NCBI GenBank assembly: GCA_033032865.1
Contig: JAWHQI010000040.1
Location: 9,903,001 to 9,967,000, forward strand
Direction of reading: 5' to 3'
Source: Dactylorhiza incarnata
Taxonomy: Eukaryota > Streptophyta > Magnoliopsida > Asparagales > Orchidaceae
Length of the DNA: 64,000 nt
Shown here: positions 41,469 through 54,246 of the stretch, in pieces
Position numbering within the stretch: the stretch's first letter is position 1
Layout: every line of letters starts with the position of its first letter
Translations under genes and position numbers: made by a program
The notes under the pieces: generated by a model
What the model was told of the DNA's origin: nothing
The model's input: only the letters and a program-made list of their open reading frames with translations
The model's database searches: none

Positions 41469-43091
41469 TGGGAACCACCCGGTTCCGTTTGCTTAATTTA
41501 ATTTCTATTATGTTTTGTTTGCTTTTGCTTTTGTTTTTAACTATGCAGGTGTGAACTCGATTGGATGAAGAGGAGGAGATCATTAAAGAAGGATTATACC
41601 GCTCTTCTGGCATGCTCTTAGGAGCATAGGTAATCTTAGCCCAGCTCTTAATCTGCTTTGAAAGATTATATTTGCTTGTGTTTCAATTCAAGTCTGGGGG
41701 GGGGGGGGGGGAGCGAGCCTTTGCTTACGCCACACGCACATGCATGCTAGAATGTTGTGTTAGGAAATTTATATTTATTATCTCATTGCATAACACACTC
41801 CACATGCGTTTTATTTTTACTCGTGCGCAATTATCGTGTAAGTGCTTGATGTATATGTTTGGAAGTTTGATTGTTAGTTTAGGATTGTGTGGCTGAACAG
41901 GATGTGACCCGTACGGTGCTGCTAGTAGAGCACTCACGCAGCTTAAAAAATCACGTAGAATAGATTTAATTACAAAGTTATAGTTTTATTTACTTCATTT
42001 GTGTAATTACTTAATACTCTACTCAAACGGTGAATTTGGTGAATCTAGCGGTAGCCCTTGGTCGAGTGTAGAAGAGCTGTTAGCCTCGTGTTGTTTGAGT
42101 TGGAAGGAGAGGAGACCTCGCTCGGTGGTTAAGAACTTGCCCCAAGCTATTTTCAAAACGAGTGCGTTGAATGATCTTGTTGGGAGCATGACGTAGGCCA
42201 TCATTTGGTCCGGTTGAGCTTTGATTTCCCAACCTATCGTCATCCTTTGCTAGCTCCGTTGAGCCTTACCTTTCCTATTTGTTAAACTCCACTAAATGTT
42301 CACCAAGGCCCCATATCCTAACCTAAAACGCACTAGAGTCAAGCTTTGAAACTTATACATATTGATGATGATTGTGCGATGCGGAGAACAAATATGTGGT
42401 TGTGTGATGTGGTGTGTGCGCGCAGGAAAAAAATGAGATTGAAAAAAAAAATTTTGATTGATCCTAAATTATGTTTCTATGGATCTAAAAAAAAGAGTAC
42501 AAGATCTCTAACAAGAATCGAACCACAAGTGTGGTAGTCTCGCGCACACCATAGTGCTTAAATGAAGTCTGGGGGAGTGTGCTTCAAGGTGAGGATGTTA
42601 TGGTTGAAATTTGTTTATTTACCGGAAGTTGAGTGTGTTTAGCCTACGTTCTTCTACTTCATTACCGTACCTCAACCAAGCCCAAGTCTAACCTAAAAGT
42701 CCTACTGATTCTTGATGAGATCGTGTCATGCAGTGGAGAAGGTGTGAAAGGGCAAGCATATGACCATCGACCTTGATGGATTTCTTGGAGAGCTCTTTCT
42801 TGAGATCCAATTTGAACAACGCTCACCTCAGCAGCTCACGCTATTTTCCCTAGGGCGCGACAGTACGATTCACCTATAATTCGCCTTAGAGTAGTAGTAT
42901 TTTGTATTTTACACTTGTAGAAGTTCTTAAAATATAGTCTTTGTTTTAAAATCTTTTCTACTATATTTTACGCTCGTTAGTTCTTCACTTCCCATTGTGT
43001 TTCGCCTACACAGTTGCTTCCTTAACGTTCATTTTTCTACCATAGGATTGAGTGTTCGCCCGAGATGTGCAAACGAGTAAGTCTGGGGATG
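41469..43091 (+). other. LARD-B non-coding 3' region
   Basis: No gene seen. Purine tracts after AAGTCTGGGG occur three times: about 41690 (with a G run of about 15), 42567 and 43078-43091; the last abuts the 3' LTR and is the probable polypurine tract. Block 42000-42240 is homologous to LARD-A 7200-7430. Confidence 0.65.
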
Positions 43092-44652
43092 TGATGAGTC
43101 CCATTTATATACACATTTATGGACTCATCTGGGCCAATTTTCTAGTCTTTGAACTACACTTTAGGCATGTTTTCATTAATATTTGATATTTCATGCTAAG
43201 TGCACTTCTAGGCCCGTTCCCTGGTGTATTTTCATGTTTATCTTACTCATGCTTTGTGGTGCAATTCAATTCTATATTTGAGAATGTGTGGAATGCCCTT
43301 TTGCGTGGCCCGACGATCTTTCAGGTTGATACGGGGGTTGTGCGAGTGTTCCGGGGCGCAAAAACTGCACAGGAACACTGCGCACGATCACTGGTTATAC
43401 TGCGCACGATCAATGATCGTGCGCCGCCGATCGTGCGCGTTAGTTTGCAGCCAAAAGTTGCTCTTATATTTTGGTCGTGCGTTCTCTACGCACGATCGTG
43501 CGTTCTCTACGCACGATCGTGCGTTTGGTCGTGCATTTTAATGTTTTCTGTAAAGTTGTCTTGCAGGTTTCCGGCTGCAGAGCGCACGACCACTAGCGGC
43601 CCAGTGCGCACGACCACTGGTCGTGCGCCACTGGTCATGCACACAATTTATTCCAGCGCTTATTTATAGCCCGGCTCCGCGATTTTAGGGCAGATAGGCA
43701 GTACCGGGGCGCGATTAGGCCGTCGTTTTGGGCGATTTTCATCCCATCTTCATACCCATTCCATTCCGATCATCCGGGAGACTCCTCCGGCGATCAAGAG
43801 TTGTTTCTCGACCATCGGGGAGCCCTTCTGGCCATCAGCAAAGCTTTCCTAGCGAGTGTTCTTCAAGTTGTTGCGGAGAAAGTGGAGATCATCGGAGAAA
43901 GTGACAGATCTCCGTCACCGGAAGCTCCCCTCGACCGAGATCGGAAGCGGATTGACAACCCTCTATTCCGACCGTGACCGACGGCTCTCCTTCTTGAGTG
44001 GTTTTCTCTTAACTTATCATGTTATAACTAGTTGAATATTTGTGTAATGAACTTGAATGATTTGTTTGTCTATGAATGAATTATTTGGTGTTTACATAAT
44101 CTCCTTTGTATTGCTCTGTGTTGCGTCCGCTTGCACTCACTCCACTCCACTCCACTTCCACGCACACATTCTAGCTCGCTCACACTAGCAAAAGCTAGAG
44201 GTGAGAGTGAAGAGGTGCTTTCGACCCTCATCAAAACCCTGCACTGTGGCCATTTCACCCACATACCGAAGCACGGCATCGCGGCCGCTGCACTCACCCC
44301 CACTTTGCGAAGAGGTGTGTGCGACCCTCAACCGTCATAGTTACATTCTGTCCACTGCCTTCCGAAGCACGGCATCGCGGCCATTGCATCCATCTCACCT
44401 TGCGAAGCAGAGTTTTGACCCGCATCTCTCTTTATTTTGCAATAGCATAGGATCCCAAACCAAACCTCCCGTTGTTACTTATTAACCCTTTTAACTGATT
44501 TCCTGGTTTGATCAAATCGTACTACCCAACTTGCGGTCCTCTGAGAATGATATTCGGGGAGTTTCTCCCTATTTTATTACTTGAGCGATCGGTGCACTGC
44601 CGTCGTATCGCATTTCGTGCCTGCTAATTAGCAGTGCCAAAATAGCTCATCA
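43092..44652 (+). repeat. LARD-B 3' LTR (1561 bp)
   Basis: Partner of 38538-40077. It carries two copies of the perfect palindrome ACGCACGATCGTGCGT (about 43487-43523) where the 5' LTR has one imperfect copy. Confidence 0.93.
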
Positions 44653-46730
44653 TTAGGCTGTTCATGGAAGCAGGTGATCCTAGAATCTATCTAACAGTCC
44701 AACAGGGTCCTTTCATTACTACAACTGCTTCCACCATTGATCCAACAAAGAAGGTGGTAAAGAAATATGAGGACATGACCAAGGACGAGCTGGCCTTGGC
44801 AGGCCTGGATAAAAGGGCACAAAATGTCATTGTAAGTGCCGTAGATGATTCTACTCTCCAAAATCTGATTCACTGCAAAACAGCCAAGGAGATGTGGGAC
44901 TCCCTGATCGTATACATAGAGGGTACTGAATAGGTAAGGGATGATAGAAAATCCCTTCTTAATCAAGAGTATGAGGCCTTCAAGCAAGGCAAGAATGGAA
45001 CAATCTCCAACTGCTATGAGAGATTTTTCAAGATAGTGAATGGTCTGAGAAACTACGAAAGAGAGTTCACCAACTCTGATCTAAATGACAAGATTCTCAG
45101 ATCCCTCACAAAAGAATGGGACATCAAGATCTGTGCCATCAGAGAGATGGGTCAGCTGGGTGTCATGGAGCCCAAAAACTTCTATGGAAAGTTGTTGTCT
45201 CATGAACTTCAGCTCAACACAAGAAAAGCTTGAAGAAGAAAGCTCAAGAGTGAGCACAAAAGAGAGATCTGTGTCTCTAAAGGCTGAGAGCACCAGAAGA
45301 TCGAAGAGCAAGAGCTCTGCATCTTAGAATAGATCTGAGAACAGTGAGGAATCAGAAGCCAGCTCATCTGATTCTGATGACACTGATAGAGAGGTGGCAC
45401 TCCTCTCAAAACAGTTTAGAAAGCTGCTACACAGAAGAAGGAGGGACAACAATAGAAGTTCCCCCTCAAGATCCAGAAGATCTGACCATTGAGACAGATC
45501 CAAAGCTCCCAGGGAGGATAGGTACAGATCCAACTCAAGTAGACATGATTTAAATAATACTGTCTGTTATTCCTGCAGCAAAGCAGGTTACATGGCTGCG
45601 GACTGTCCCTCTAAGAAGAAGGAGTCAAGGAACCATGAAGAAAGAAGAAGCTCGAGGAGCAAGAGGAACTCTGAAAAGGGTTCATGGCCAAAAAGACGAG
45701 AACGTTGAGTGACTCGGACTCAAGCTCCTCTGGGACTGAGGACGAGGCACTCATTGGATTGATGGCCATCAATGAAGGTAACCAGGATGACAACTCTCCT
45801 GGAAAGGTAAATCTCAGAACCTCCCTATCTGCCTCTGATTCTGAATCAGTGGCAGATTCTTTGCATGATGATGAGGATGTGTCTGCTGCCAACATCACAG
45901 CCTCAAGATCCCAGTATGAAGTTGAATCTGAACTAATAAAGCAATATAAAGCCTTGCGGAAAGCCTTCAAGGGCTATAAGAAACTCCTCAAAGTCCAGAC
46001 CAAGGAGTTAGATTCCTTGAGGCATGTTCAATCTGAGCTACAGGAGACAGCTGAGAAGCTTGCTACCATGAGCAAAGAAGTGAACAAATTCAAGGAAGCC
46101 ATAAGGCATAAAAATGTTGAGTTAGGACAGAAGAACAAGGTCATTAAGGACCTTGAGGAAATGCTGTTGGCTGAGAAGATACTGGCATCCAGCTTCTCAA
46201 TGCCCAAAACTATCCTGCCTATCATTGACACCTTCTCTGGACAGTTCAGAGCTGGTATTGGTTTTAATCAGGAGACAGCTAAGGGCAAAGATTCTAAAGC
46301 TAGACCTTCCTACAAGAAGGTGCCGACGTCAAGTCCTTCAGCCCACAGACCTGTAGCAACAGTAATCAAGAGTAAGGGAAAGGTTGTTCCCACAAAGCCT
46401 GTTCCCAAAAAGGTGAATCAAAATGTGGTGAGACCGATTCCACCCCAATCTCACACCTATGAGGTTCACCCAATATCTGTTAAACAAGAATGATTCTCCT
46501 CTGCTCATCAGCACTGCCACCCCACTCAGATGGTGAAGCAGAAGAGAAGATACAACAGACATGATTGCTGGTGCTGTGGGAAAGTAGGCCACTTTGCTTT
46601 GGACTGTTGGTTCAACCCAACATGGCCCAATGCAAAGAGAGTGCAGAACCCCTCGTGGTTTAGTGTTCCCTTATATCAATATAACAGAAACCAAGGACCC
46701 AATCCATTTTGGGTACCTAAGGGGAAGTAA
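44653..46730 (+). pseudogene. gag: CopC gag, main part
   Basis: Resumes after LARD-B. UBN2-type region (DKRAQNVIVSAVDD, HCKTAKEMWDSLIVYIEGTE, stop, then KSLLNQEYEAFKQGK, REMGQLGVMEPKNFYGKLLSHEL). First knuckle CYSCSKAGYMAADC near 45570 has Tyr for His. A coiled-coil segment (45684-46493) and a second knuckle CWCCGKVGHFALDC (about 46567-46608) follow. It ends at NPFWVPKGK and TAA at 46728. Several stops and frameshifts. Confidence 0.82.
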
Positions 46731-46736
46731 TTTGTC

Positions 46737-49219
46737 TTGCAGTTAGGTCCAAATACCAACCAACCTCCAATTTGGTATTTGGACAGTGGCTGCTCCAGGC
46801 ACATGACTGGAGTCAGAAAGTACTTGAAGGAATTCACCCCTGTGGAGAATGGACCAACAGTGATTTTTGGAGGTTCGGAAAAGGGAGTGACCAGGGGCTA
46901 CGACAACATCTCAAATGGGTTAGTCACCATCACAAGGGTGGCTTATGTGGAGGGATTGAAACACAATCTCATAAGTATAAGTCAACTCTGTGACTTAGGA
47001 TTTGTTATTACCTTCCACAAAGACAAGTGTCTAATTAAGAAATCCTTAAATTCTGAGGCTATCTTAACTGGCACTAGGAGTGGGAATATTTATTGTTTAA
47101 ATTTTCTCATCACAAATTCTTCCATGCCCATATGTCTTGTGGCTGATGGTAAAGAGGCTCTCCGTGTTCAATGGCACAAGAGACATGCACACATCAACTA
47201 TAAGACAATAGGCAAGCTATTCTCACAAAACCTAGTCAGAAATGGACCTGATATTAAGTGCATCAAAGATGGTCCATGTCAAGCCTGCCAACTTGGAAAG
47301 CAGACTAGGACCAGCTTTAAAAGCATATCTAACAAAGAGTCCACTAGGTGCTTATTTCTACTGCACCTGGATTTATTTGGTCCTATGTCAGTTCATAGCT
47401 TAGGAGGGAAGATCTATACCCTTGTAATTGTTGATGATTATTCAAGGTTCACTTGGGTATTCTTCCTCAAAAAGAAATCAGATACCCTAGATATCTTGAA
47501 AAATTTTGTCAGGCAAATTCAGAATGAGATGGACTGTACTATGGTCAAAGTCAGAAGTGACCACGGGACTGAATTTCAATCTGGGGCCATGACAGAATTC
47601 TGCTATGAAATAAGTATCTCCCAAGAATTCTCCTCCCCCAGAACTCCTCAACAGAATGGGGTTGCTGAAAGGAAGAACAGAACCTTGATAGAGGCCAGTA
47701 AGACAATGCTAAGTGACTCCTCTCTACCAGAATACTTCTGGGCAGAGGCTGTCAATACAGCTTGTCATGTGATAAACAGGGCTTCCATCCCAAAACCCAC
47801 AAGAAAACCCCTTATGAGTTAATGAAGGGCAGAGAACCAACCTTATCCTACTTTAGGATCTTTGGAAGCAAATGTTATGTCCTTAATAATGGGAAATCCA
47901 AGCTAACCAAGTTTGCTGAAAAAGGCAGTGAGGGTATTTTTGTTGGCTACAGCTCTCATAGCAAGGCCTATAGAGTGTACAACATCAATAACCAAGCAGT
48001 GGAAGAATCTGTTCATGTGGTATTTGATGAGACTAGCCTTATACACAAGGGCTGGTCTAGTTCTCTAGTGAATGCAGGTATAGTGGAAAGAATAGGGAAG
48101 TTATCCATTAAAGACAATACTGATTTTTCCCTCAGAAATGATAATCAGTCAGTGACAGTTGAAATCGAGGAAGAACCTGCAGAAAGCTCAGAAATGGAAG
48201 AAGAAGTACAACCTGGAGAAGTTGCTGATGCAGAAGTACCCAGAATTCTCCCAACTGCCTTGAAACAAGTAAGAGACCATCCCCAAGAGCAGATAATAAG
48301 AAATGTCATCCAAAGTGTGCTGACAAGGAGCAGAGCTGCGAATGAAGCATTGTACTTGAGTTTTCTCTCTCAAATTGAACCTAAGAAATTTGAGGAAGCA
48401 AATCAGGATCCATTTTGGATTGATGCAATGCAGGAGGAACTGAACCAGTTTAAGAGGTGCAAGGTTTGGAAACTAGTTCCAAGACCCCAAGGACAGAATA
48501 TCATAGGAACTAAATGGGTCTACAGAAATAAGTTGGATGAAAATGGAATTATCATCAAGAATAAAGCAAGGCTGGCGGCAAAAGGCTACATACAAGAGGA
48601 AGGGATAGATTTTGATCAGACGTTTGCTCCAGTAGCCAGACTGGAAGCAATAAGACTGTTTCTAGCCTATGCGGCATACCAATGTTTGAAAGTATACCAG
48701 ATGGATGTGAAGTCAGCCTTCCTAAATGGTGACCTCAAAGAGGAGGTATATGTAGAGCAGCCCTCAGATGCAGATTATGCAGGGTGCATGGAAGACAGGA
48801 AAAGTACATCAGGCACAGGTCAATTCCTTGGTGGAAGACTGATCTCTTAGAGAAGTAAGAGGCAGACAAGTGTGGCAATCTCAACAGTAGAATCAGAATA
48901 TATCTCGGCTAGAAGCTGTTGTGCCCAACTGCTATGGATCAAACATCAACTTAAAGATTACAACCTAAAGATGACCAAAACACCTCTCTTTTGTGACTCT
49001 TCAAGCACAATCTCAATTGCTAAGAATCCTGTCTCTCACAGCAGGACTAAGCATATTGAGATCAGGTATCACTTCATCAGGGAGCATGTGGAAAATGAAG
49101 ATATCACCCTTGAGTTTTTCCCAATAGACAAATAAGTGGCTGATATATTTACAAAGCCCCTAGATGAAGCTAAGTTCAACTTCTTCAAATTCCAACTGGG
49201 AATGTTGAACTTAGAGTAA
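46737..49219 (+). pseudogene. pol: CopC pol with RT core deleted
   Basis: Protease ([13 protein letters not shown]), integrase zinc region (WHKRHAHINYKT...CQACQLGK) and core (HLDLFGP, VRSDHGTEF, NGVAERKN), frameshift near 47800, hinge, then the RT start ([33 protein letters not shown]). There the frame jumps directly to [17 protein letters not shown] of RNase H, removing the RT palm with YVDD and the thumb, about 230 codons judged against CopA. After a TAG near 48850 RNase H continues to TKPLDEAK and stop near 49219. Confidence 0.88.
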
Positions 49220-49615
49220 TCCTCTACTTAGTTTTCACTAATCCCTTTCTAGATGATTGGTTAGACAACCTTTCAGGATTTGGATGAACTATAACCGAGC
49301 AAAGGGGAGTCTTGGACTATTGTCTACTTAAAAGAAGTTCCAGGAAAGAAGTCAGAAAGGGGGAGAAAGGAAAAGGGCATCAAATGTTCAAGACAAGATT
49401 GCTCAAGAAGACCTCAAAGATAGGGGGAGCAAAGAAGTAGGGGGAGCCGTAAAGAAGAGACATCAAATCAAGGGGGAGCCACAAGTTTGATGCACTCAGG
49501 GAGTTCAGCAAAGATAAGTAGAATCTTACATACTCAAAGTTAAGATTATAATATTTATTGTCTAAGTGAAAGTCATCTTGAATTGAGATTCTGACTTCTT
49601 CAAATAGGGGGAGAT
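49220..49615 (+). other. CopC 3' purine-tract cluster
   Basis: No gene. AGGGGGAG-type tracts at about 49367, 49417, 49437, 49472 and 49604-49615; the last, AAATAGGGGGAGAT, is the polypurine tract abutting the 3' LTR. Confidence 0.75.
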
Positions 49616-51383
49616 TGTTGGGAATCTTGCCCGCATGATTCCTGATTTGAAGAAGTCACAAGACAAGAAAACTTCACCTTGTATTTGATTACTTCTCTAG
49701 CTTATAATCTCAGGAAGTTAAAGAAATGTAGTCGAGAAGAATAGGAGATATCATCGACAAAGTATGCTTGTCATCATGATAATGAGTAAAGCGAACTCAG
49801 AAGGAAGATCAACGACCGCTGAGATTTGGCGTGTTCGTCGAACGCAGAAGCAAGATCGTCGAACTCAGAAGGAAGATCGACGACCGCTGAGATTTGGCGT
49901 GTTCGTCGAACGCAGAAGCAAGATCGTCGAACTCAGAAGGAAGATCGACGACCGCTGAGATTTGGCGTGTTCGTCGAACGCAGAAGCAAGATCGTCGAAC
50001 TCAGAAGGAAGATCGTCGACCGCTGAGATTTGGCGTATTCGTCGAAAGCAGAAGCAAGATTGTCGAACTCAGAAGGAAGATTGTCGACCGCTGAGACTCG
50101 ACAAGATCGTTGAACGCAGAGAATACATAGTATCGTCGACTTCACCAAAGTGTGCTTGTCGTCAAGAAAGAACAAACATCGTCTTAAAGAAGGCATGTCG
50201 TCGAGAAGCCAAGGTGATTACGATGCACAGTCAAAGACATCATATCGTCTTATATACAGAAGCATCAGAATGTCTCGCATCGTCGAGATATTAGCATCAG
50301 TGGGAGAAGTAAGAAGACCAAGGCATCGACAAAGTCCTGTCGTCGAGATATTGTCCATGATGTCGTGACGATGGAAATATCATCGAGACAGATTCAAATG
50401 TTACGGACGCGCTGCCAGCATTTAATGCCGCCGCCTGATTATCTAATCAGCGCGTGCTCTCAAGGAAAGGAGCGTCTGACACTTAAGGCATTTCTGTCAG
50501 AAGACCGTTGGGGACCTCGCAGTCTTATAAAAAAGATGAGAGGTTGCCCTAAAAAAGACAACAATCGATCAGTAAGAAAGAAAGAAAGAAAGAAAAAGAA
50601 GAAGCAGTCATCTTCATCGACTGTTAAGGTGCCAATCTTCATCAGGCTAAGAAAAGATTCTAAGAAGAATCATGCGCTCAAGATCTGATTCAAAAGCAAC
50701 TTCTTCAATCTCAAGGAGCCGATCTTCAACAGGCTAAAGTTACCGATCCTCATCCGGCAGAAGTACCAGTTTTTCTTACTGTAATTTATTGTAAGGCTTG
50801 TGGGCCAAACTTGTCTAGCTTGAGGGCTGGAGAGCTGTGAGGCTTGAAGGCCAGGGCAGTGCACTTGCGGGTGCGTCTTGTCGAGCTTGCGGGCTCGGGG
50901 GCAGTAGGGGCTTGCGGGCCTAGGTTGTTGGGACTTGGGGGTCTGTGTTGTAGGGCTTGAGGGCCTGATTGTCGAGCTTGCGAGCTCGGGGGCAGTAGGG
51001 GATTGTGGGCCTAGGCTGTTAGGACTTGAGGGTCCGTGTTGTAGGGCTTGAGGTACTGAGTGTCGAGCTTGCGGGCTCGGGGGTAGTAGGGGCTTGCGGG
51101 CCTAGGCTGTTGGTACTTGCGGGTCCGTGTTGTAAGGCTTGAGGGCCTGAAGCTTTTGGTGGCGTTTGTCGAGCCTAGCACACTGCTAGGTAGGCGCAGA
51201 GGGAAAGAAGACTACTCAAGATACCCTGTCTTGAGGAACCTCTATAGATCTTGTGTCGTATGCTGCGCTATTTGTTTGTGATATTCTACTGGTGTGGTTA
51301 ACTACTCATAACTCACGCTAATACATCGAAAAGAGCCAAGATCACCTAACACCCCCCTCTAGGTGAACGTTTCATAACTAACA
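49616..51383 (+). repeat. CopC 3' LTR (1768 bp)
   Basis: Partner of 36635-38375, longer mainly because of one extra 68-bp unit, with a shorter C run. Followed by ACTAC at 51384-51388. Confidence 0.93.
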
Positions 51384-51388
51384 ACTAC

Positions 51389-51876
51389 CTTCCATCCTTT
51401 GGACTCTCCGCACTACTCCATCTTCAGCTATGGGGGAGACACCTTTCAAATTATCTCATGGCTTGGAGGCAGTCGTTCCTATAGAATTTGAAGTGGCCAC
51501 CCACAGAGTTGTATATGCAAAGGAGGGAGGAGATGCATGGATAGATAATAGTGATGACGCTATCAAATATAGTCTGGATTTGATTGAAGAGATTCAGGAT
51601 GAAGCAACAATCAGGCAGGAGGAAGTAAAAAGGAGAATGACCAAATACTTTGACAGAAACGCCAGGGTTAAACATTTTACCATTGGTGATGTTGTACTAA
51701 AGAAAGTTGATGCCGCAGCTAGGACAGGCAACGATTGAAAATTAAATCCCAACTGGGCAGGGCCCTTCATTATCAAGGAGGTACTAAAGAGTGGGGCTTA
51801 TCGCCTCCAGACAAGCAAAGGAGAGGACATCTCATGCACCTGGAGCGGTGACGATTTCAAACGGTTCTATCCTTAA
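51389..51876 (+). pseudogene. TatD integrase, C-terminal part
   Basis: Continues the integrase cut by CopC. The GETPFKLSHGLEAVVPIEF block is the hallmark of the Gypsy integrase C-terminal region, followed by a helical segment and VLKKVDAAARTGND; a TGA at about 51736 is followed by NPNWAGPFIIKEVLKSGAYRLQ and GDDFKRFYP, stop at 51874-51876. The end matches the short tail left in Gy2. Confidence 0.85.
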
Positions 51877-53835
51877 ATGTTTCCTTCATTTCTTGCATTT
51901 CTTGGATATTCAATAAAAAGCCCTATACTGACACCTCTCCTTGTCTGGTGATTCTTTTACATTTTTTTATATATATCCCTCACTGAACCGCGGAGACATC
52001 GCCAAGTTCTGCTCGAACCTCCTCGGATTGTAGTCATTAGCGTAAAACCACGAAGATCATGTGTAGCGGGGAGTTTTCGCACACGTGTAGTGGTAGCTTG
52101 CAAATTCCCATGCGGAGGTCTTCGGAACCTTGGATCCCAGCTGATATCTAACACACCCCTGCATCAAGGGAGGTCTAGGTGATTGTTAGCTCTATCATGC
52201 CTCGAGAGGGATATAGTTACAACTTTGATGATCTTTCTGAGGAAAGCAATGTTTGCCGCCTAGGCCCACCCGCCCAACTGATCATCTTAGTCTGTGACCA
52301 TCGAATACTCCTAGGTACTCTTAAGCGATGCCTAAGTGGAACCCACAACTGAGTTGATCTCTCTGAGGAAAGCAATGTCTGCCGCCTAGGCCCACCTGCC
52401 CAATTGATCAACTCGGCTTATAACCCCATGCAAGAGACCAGTTGAGTTGCTTACAGCCCTTATGACCACTTGAGGAAAGCAATGTTCGCCGCCTAGGCCC
52501 ACCTGCCCACTTGGTCATCTGGGTCTGTACTTATCTTTTTTTTTTTACAACTCTTATGACCACTTGAGGAAAGCAATGTTCGCCACCTAGGCCCACCTGC
52601 CCACTTGGTCATCTGAGTTTGTAGCCATTTCTTATTTCATCACAGGAAGTTATCTTATCTCATATGGTCTTTCTGGACCATTTGGGAGAGAACAAGATTT
52701 TCACAAATATGTAACAGACCGGGCGGTTTGATTATTAAACCGATCAGTTTGAGATAAGCAGGTACAACATAATATATTAGGCGGGTTGAAATCATTAAAC
52801 CGATCGGTTCAATTACATCAGGCGGTTCGAAATCTTTAAACTGATCGGTTCAATTACATCATGCGGTTTTAAACCGACCAGTTTTAGAACGGGTTATCAT
52901 AAAATGCCATAAGGCAGGGATCAGGATATCAAGCATAACCGTGGTCGATCAGTCTTTTCATTCGATCTATAATTCTGCCATCCTTATGGGTATCAGCTTT
53001 ATCCGCTCAGTTAAAAAAACATGTTTTTCACAGGAAAGTGATTATGATTCTTATGGGGATGGAAATCATTACCAAGTATCAAGTCACTGACCGCCCGAGT
53101 TATATATAGGAAGCACGGGCTTATCAATTAATGTTTATACTCAAGGATAGGCCTTACAGAAATTTAAATTACAGGTCGTTCGAATTGAATACTAACTGCG
53201 CGACCTGTTGATTACTTTCTTATGACTTGGTGTTCTCTATTTTGCAAAGAAATTATGTAAAGCCGTGCAATAATCGCACGGCTTGGTCTCAAATATATGG
53301 AGCCACCTAATCGCACAGGACACATTCAAATCGTATAATTCATAATCTGGATTTCATAGCAGCTTAAAGTTGCGTTCGATTTCTGGTTATCTGAAGACAT
53401 TCATAACGAGATCCTTCAGAGCTTGAATTTCCACTCGCTCAATTATATATTGAAATCACATCAATTATTCGTCAAGATATCATAATTGATGTTTTTTCGG
53501 GTTACAACGAATTCGCCGAATCAGGATCGAAGAGACAGGCCGCCCGAACAGGCTTTACAGTGTTCGAGTGGCTATCTAATTGGAATTCTAGAAAGCTCAA
53601 GGGTCTGACCGTCCGGGTTGTTATTAAACCGCACGACCTGATTAAAGAGGCTCGCAGTTTTAAGAGAAAAGAGACCGCAACGATCACAAGTAAGTCGCAG
53701 AAAAATGAACAGCTAAATAGGTAAAAACTTTCCATTCATTGTCAAAATATCTTTACATCATTTTATAACCGACCGGCTAACAAAATCAAGTGGTCAGTTA
53801 TACAAAATAAAAAACAAATACAAAAAAGATGATAG
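51877..53835 (+). other. TatD 3' non-coding region
   Basis: No supportable gene. It contains a degenerate array around GAGGAAAGCAATGT...GCCTAGGCCCACC (copies at 52240, 52365, 52472 and 52566, spacing 94-125) and four AAACCGATCGGTTT-like palindromes at 52738-52884. In Gy2 the same interval also holds a tandem array. Confidence 0.7.
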
Positions 53836-54246
53836 TCATATGTACTCGTCCGACTTGAGCTTTTTGGCTGTAGGAGAATTCGAGTCCTCGCTCCCATCAA
53901 TGTTTACGTCGAGCGAGTAGCCTTCACTACTCGATGAAGAACTTGATGAACCACTGCAAGTAGCCTTCTCCGGAGTCACTGGACTCCGAGCCTGAGCTGC
54001 TTTTCTTCTCATTGTCATCAGCGGTCTCCTTCCCCACAGCGGCCTCATCAACCACAGCGGCTTCCTTATCCACGGCGGTCTCATCATCGTCGTCTTCAGC
54101 CTTTTCCGAGTTGCTAGACTCAACCTTTCCTTTGGCTTTGCGGTTCATCTCATCAAATTGGCCCTTCAGGCTGGGAAAGATGCCAGGAAAGTGGAATCCT
54201 CAAAACCCGCAGCCAGACCGTCGCGGTCTCTCAGACGATTGAGGGC
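53836..54246 (-). pseudogene. TatD antisense gene, last exon remnant
   Basis: Minus-strand open region with a very acidic, Ser/Glu-rich sequence; one frame ends SEGYSLDVNIDGSEDSNSP...KKLKSDEYI (stop at 53836). Position (between array and 3' LTR side) and acidic C-terminus parallel gene A1 of Gy2. CopE is inserted at its upstream end, so promoter and earlier exons are beyond the window. The frame is uncertain. Confidence 0.4.

Larger units (their letters stand above)
38538..44652 (+). mobile_element. LARD-B: complete gag-only Athila-like element
   Basis: LTRs 38538-40077 and 43092-44652, flanked by TTAGG at 38533-38537 and 44653-44657. Primer site TGGCGCCGTTGCCGGGGA, one gag-like gene, about 1.8 kb non-coding DNA with repeated purine tracts, 3' LTR. 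No protease, RT or integrase. Same family as LARD-A. LTRs differ by a few percent by eye, plus a 21-bp duplication in the 3' copy. Confidence 0.93.
36635..51383 (+). mobile_element. CopC: Copia element with RT deletion
   Basis: LTRs 36635-38375 and 49616-51383, flanked by ACTAC at 36630-36634 and 51384-51388. Initiator-Met primer site, gag (split by LARD-B), pol lacking the RT core, and a purine-tract cluster before the 3' LTR. Gag and pol are close to CopE. Non-autonomous: the RT catalytic motif is gone. Confidence 0.93.
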
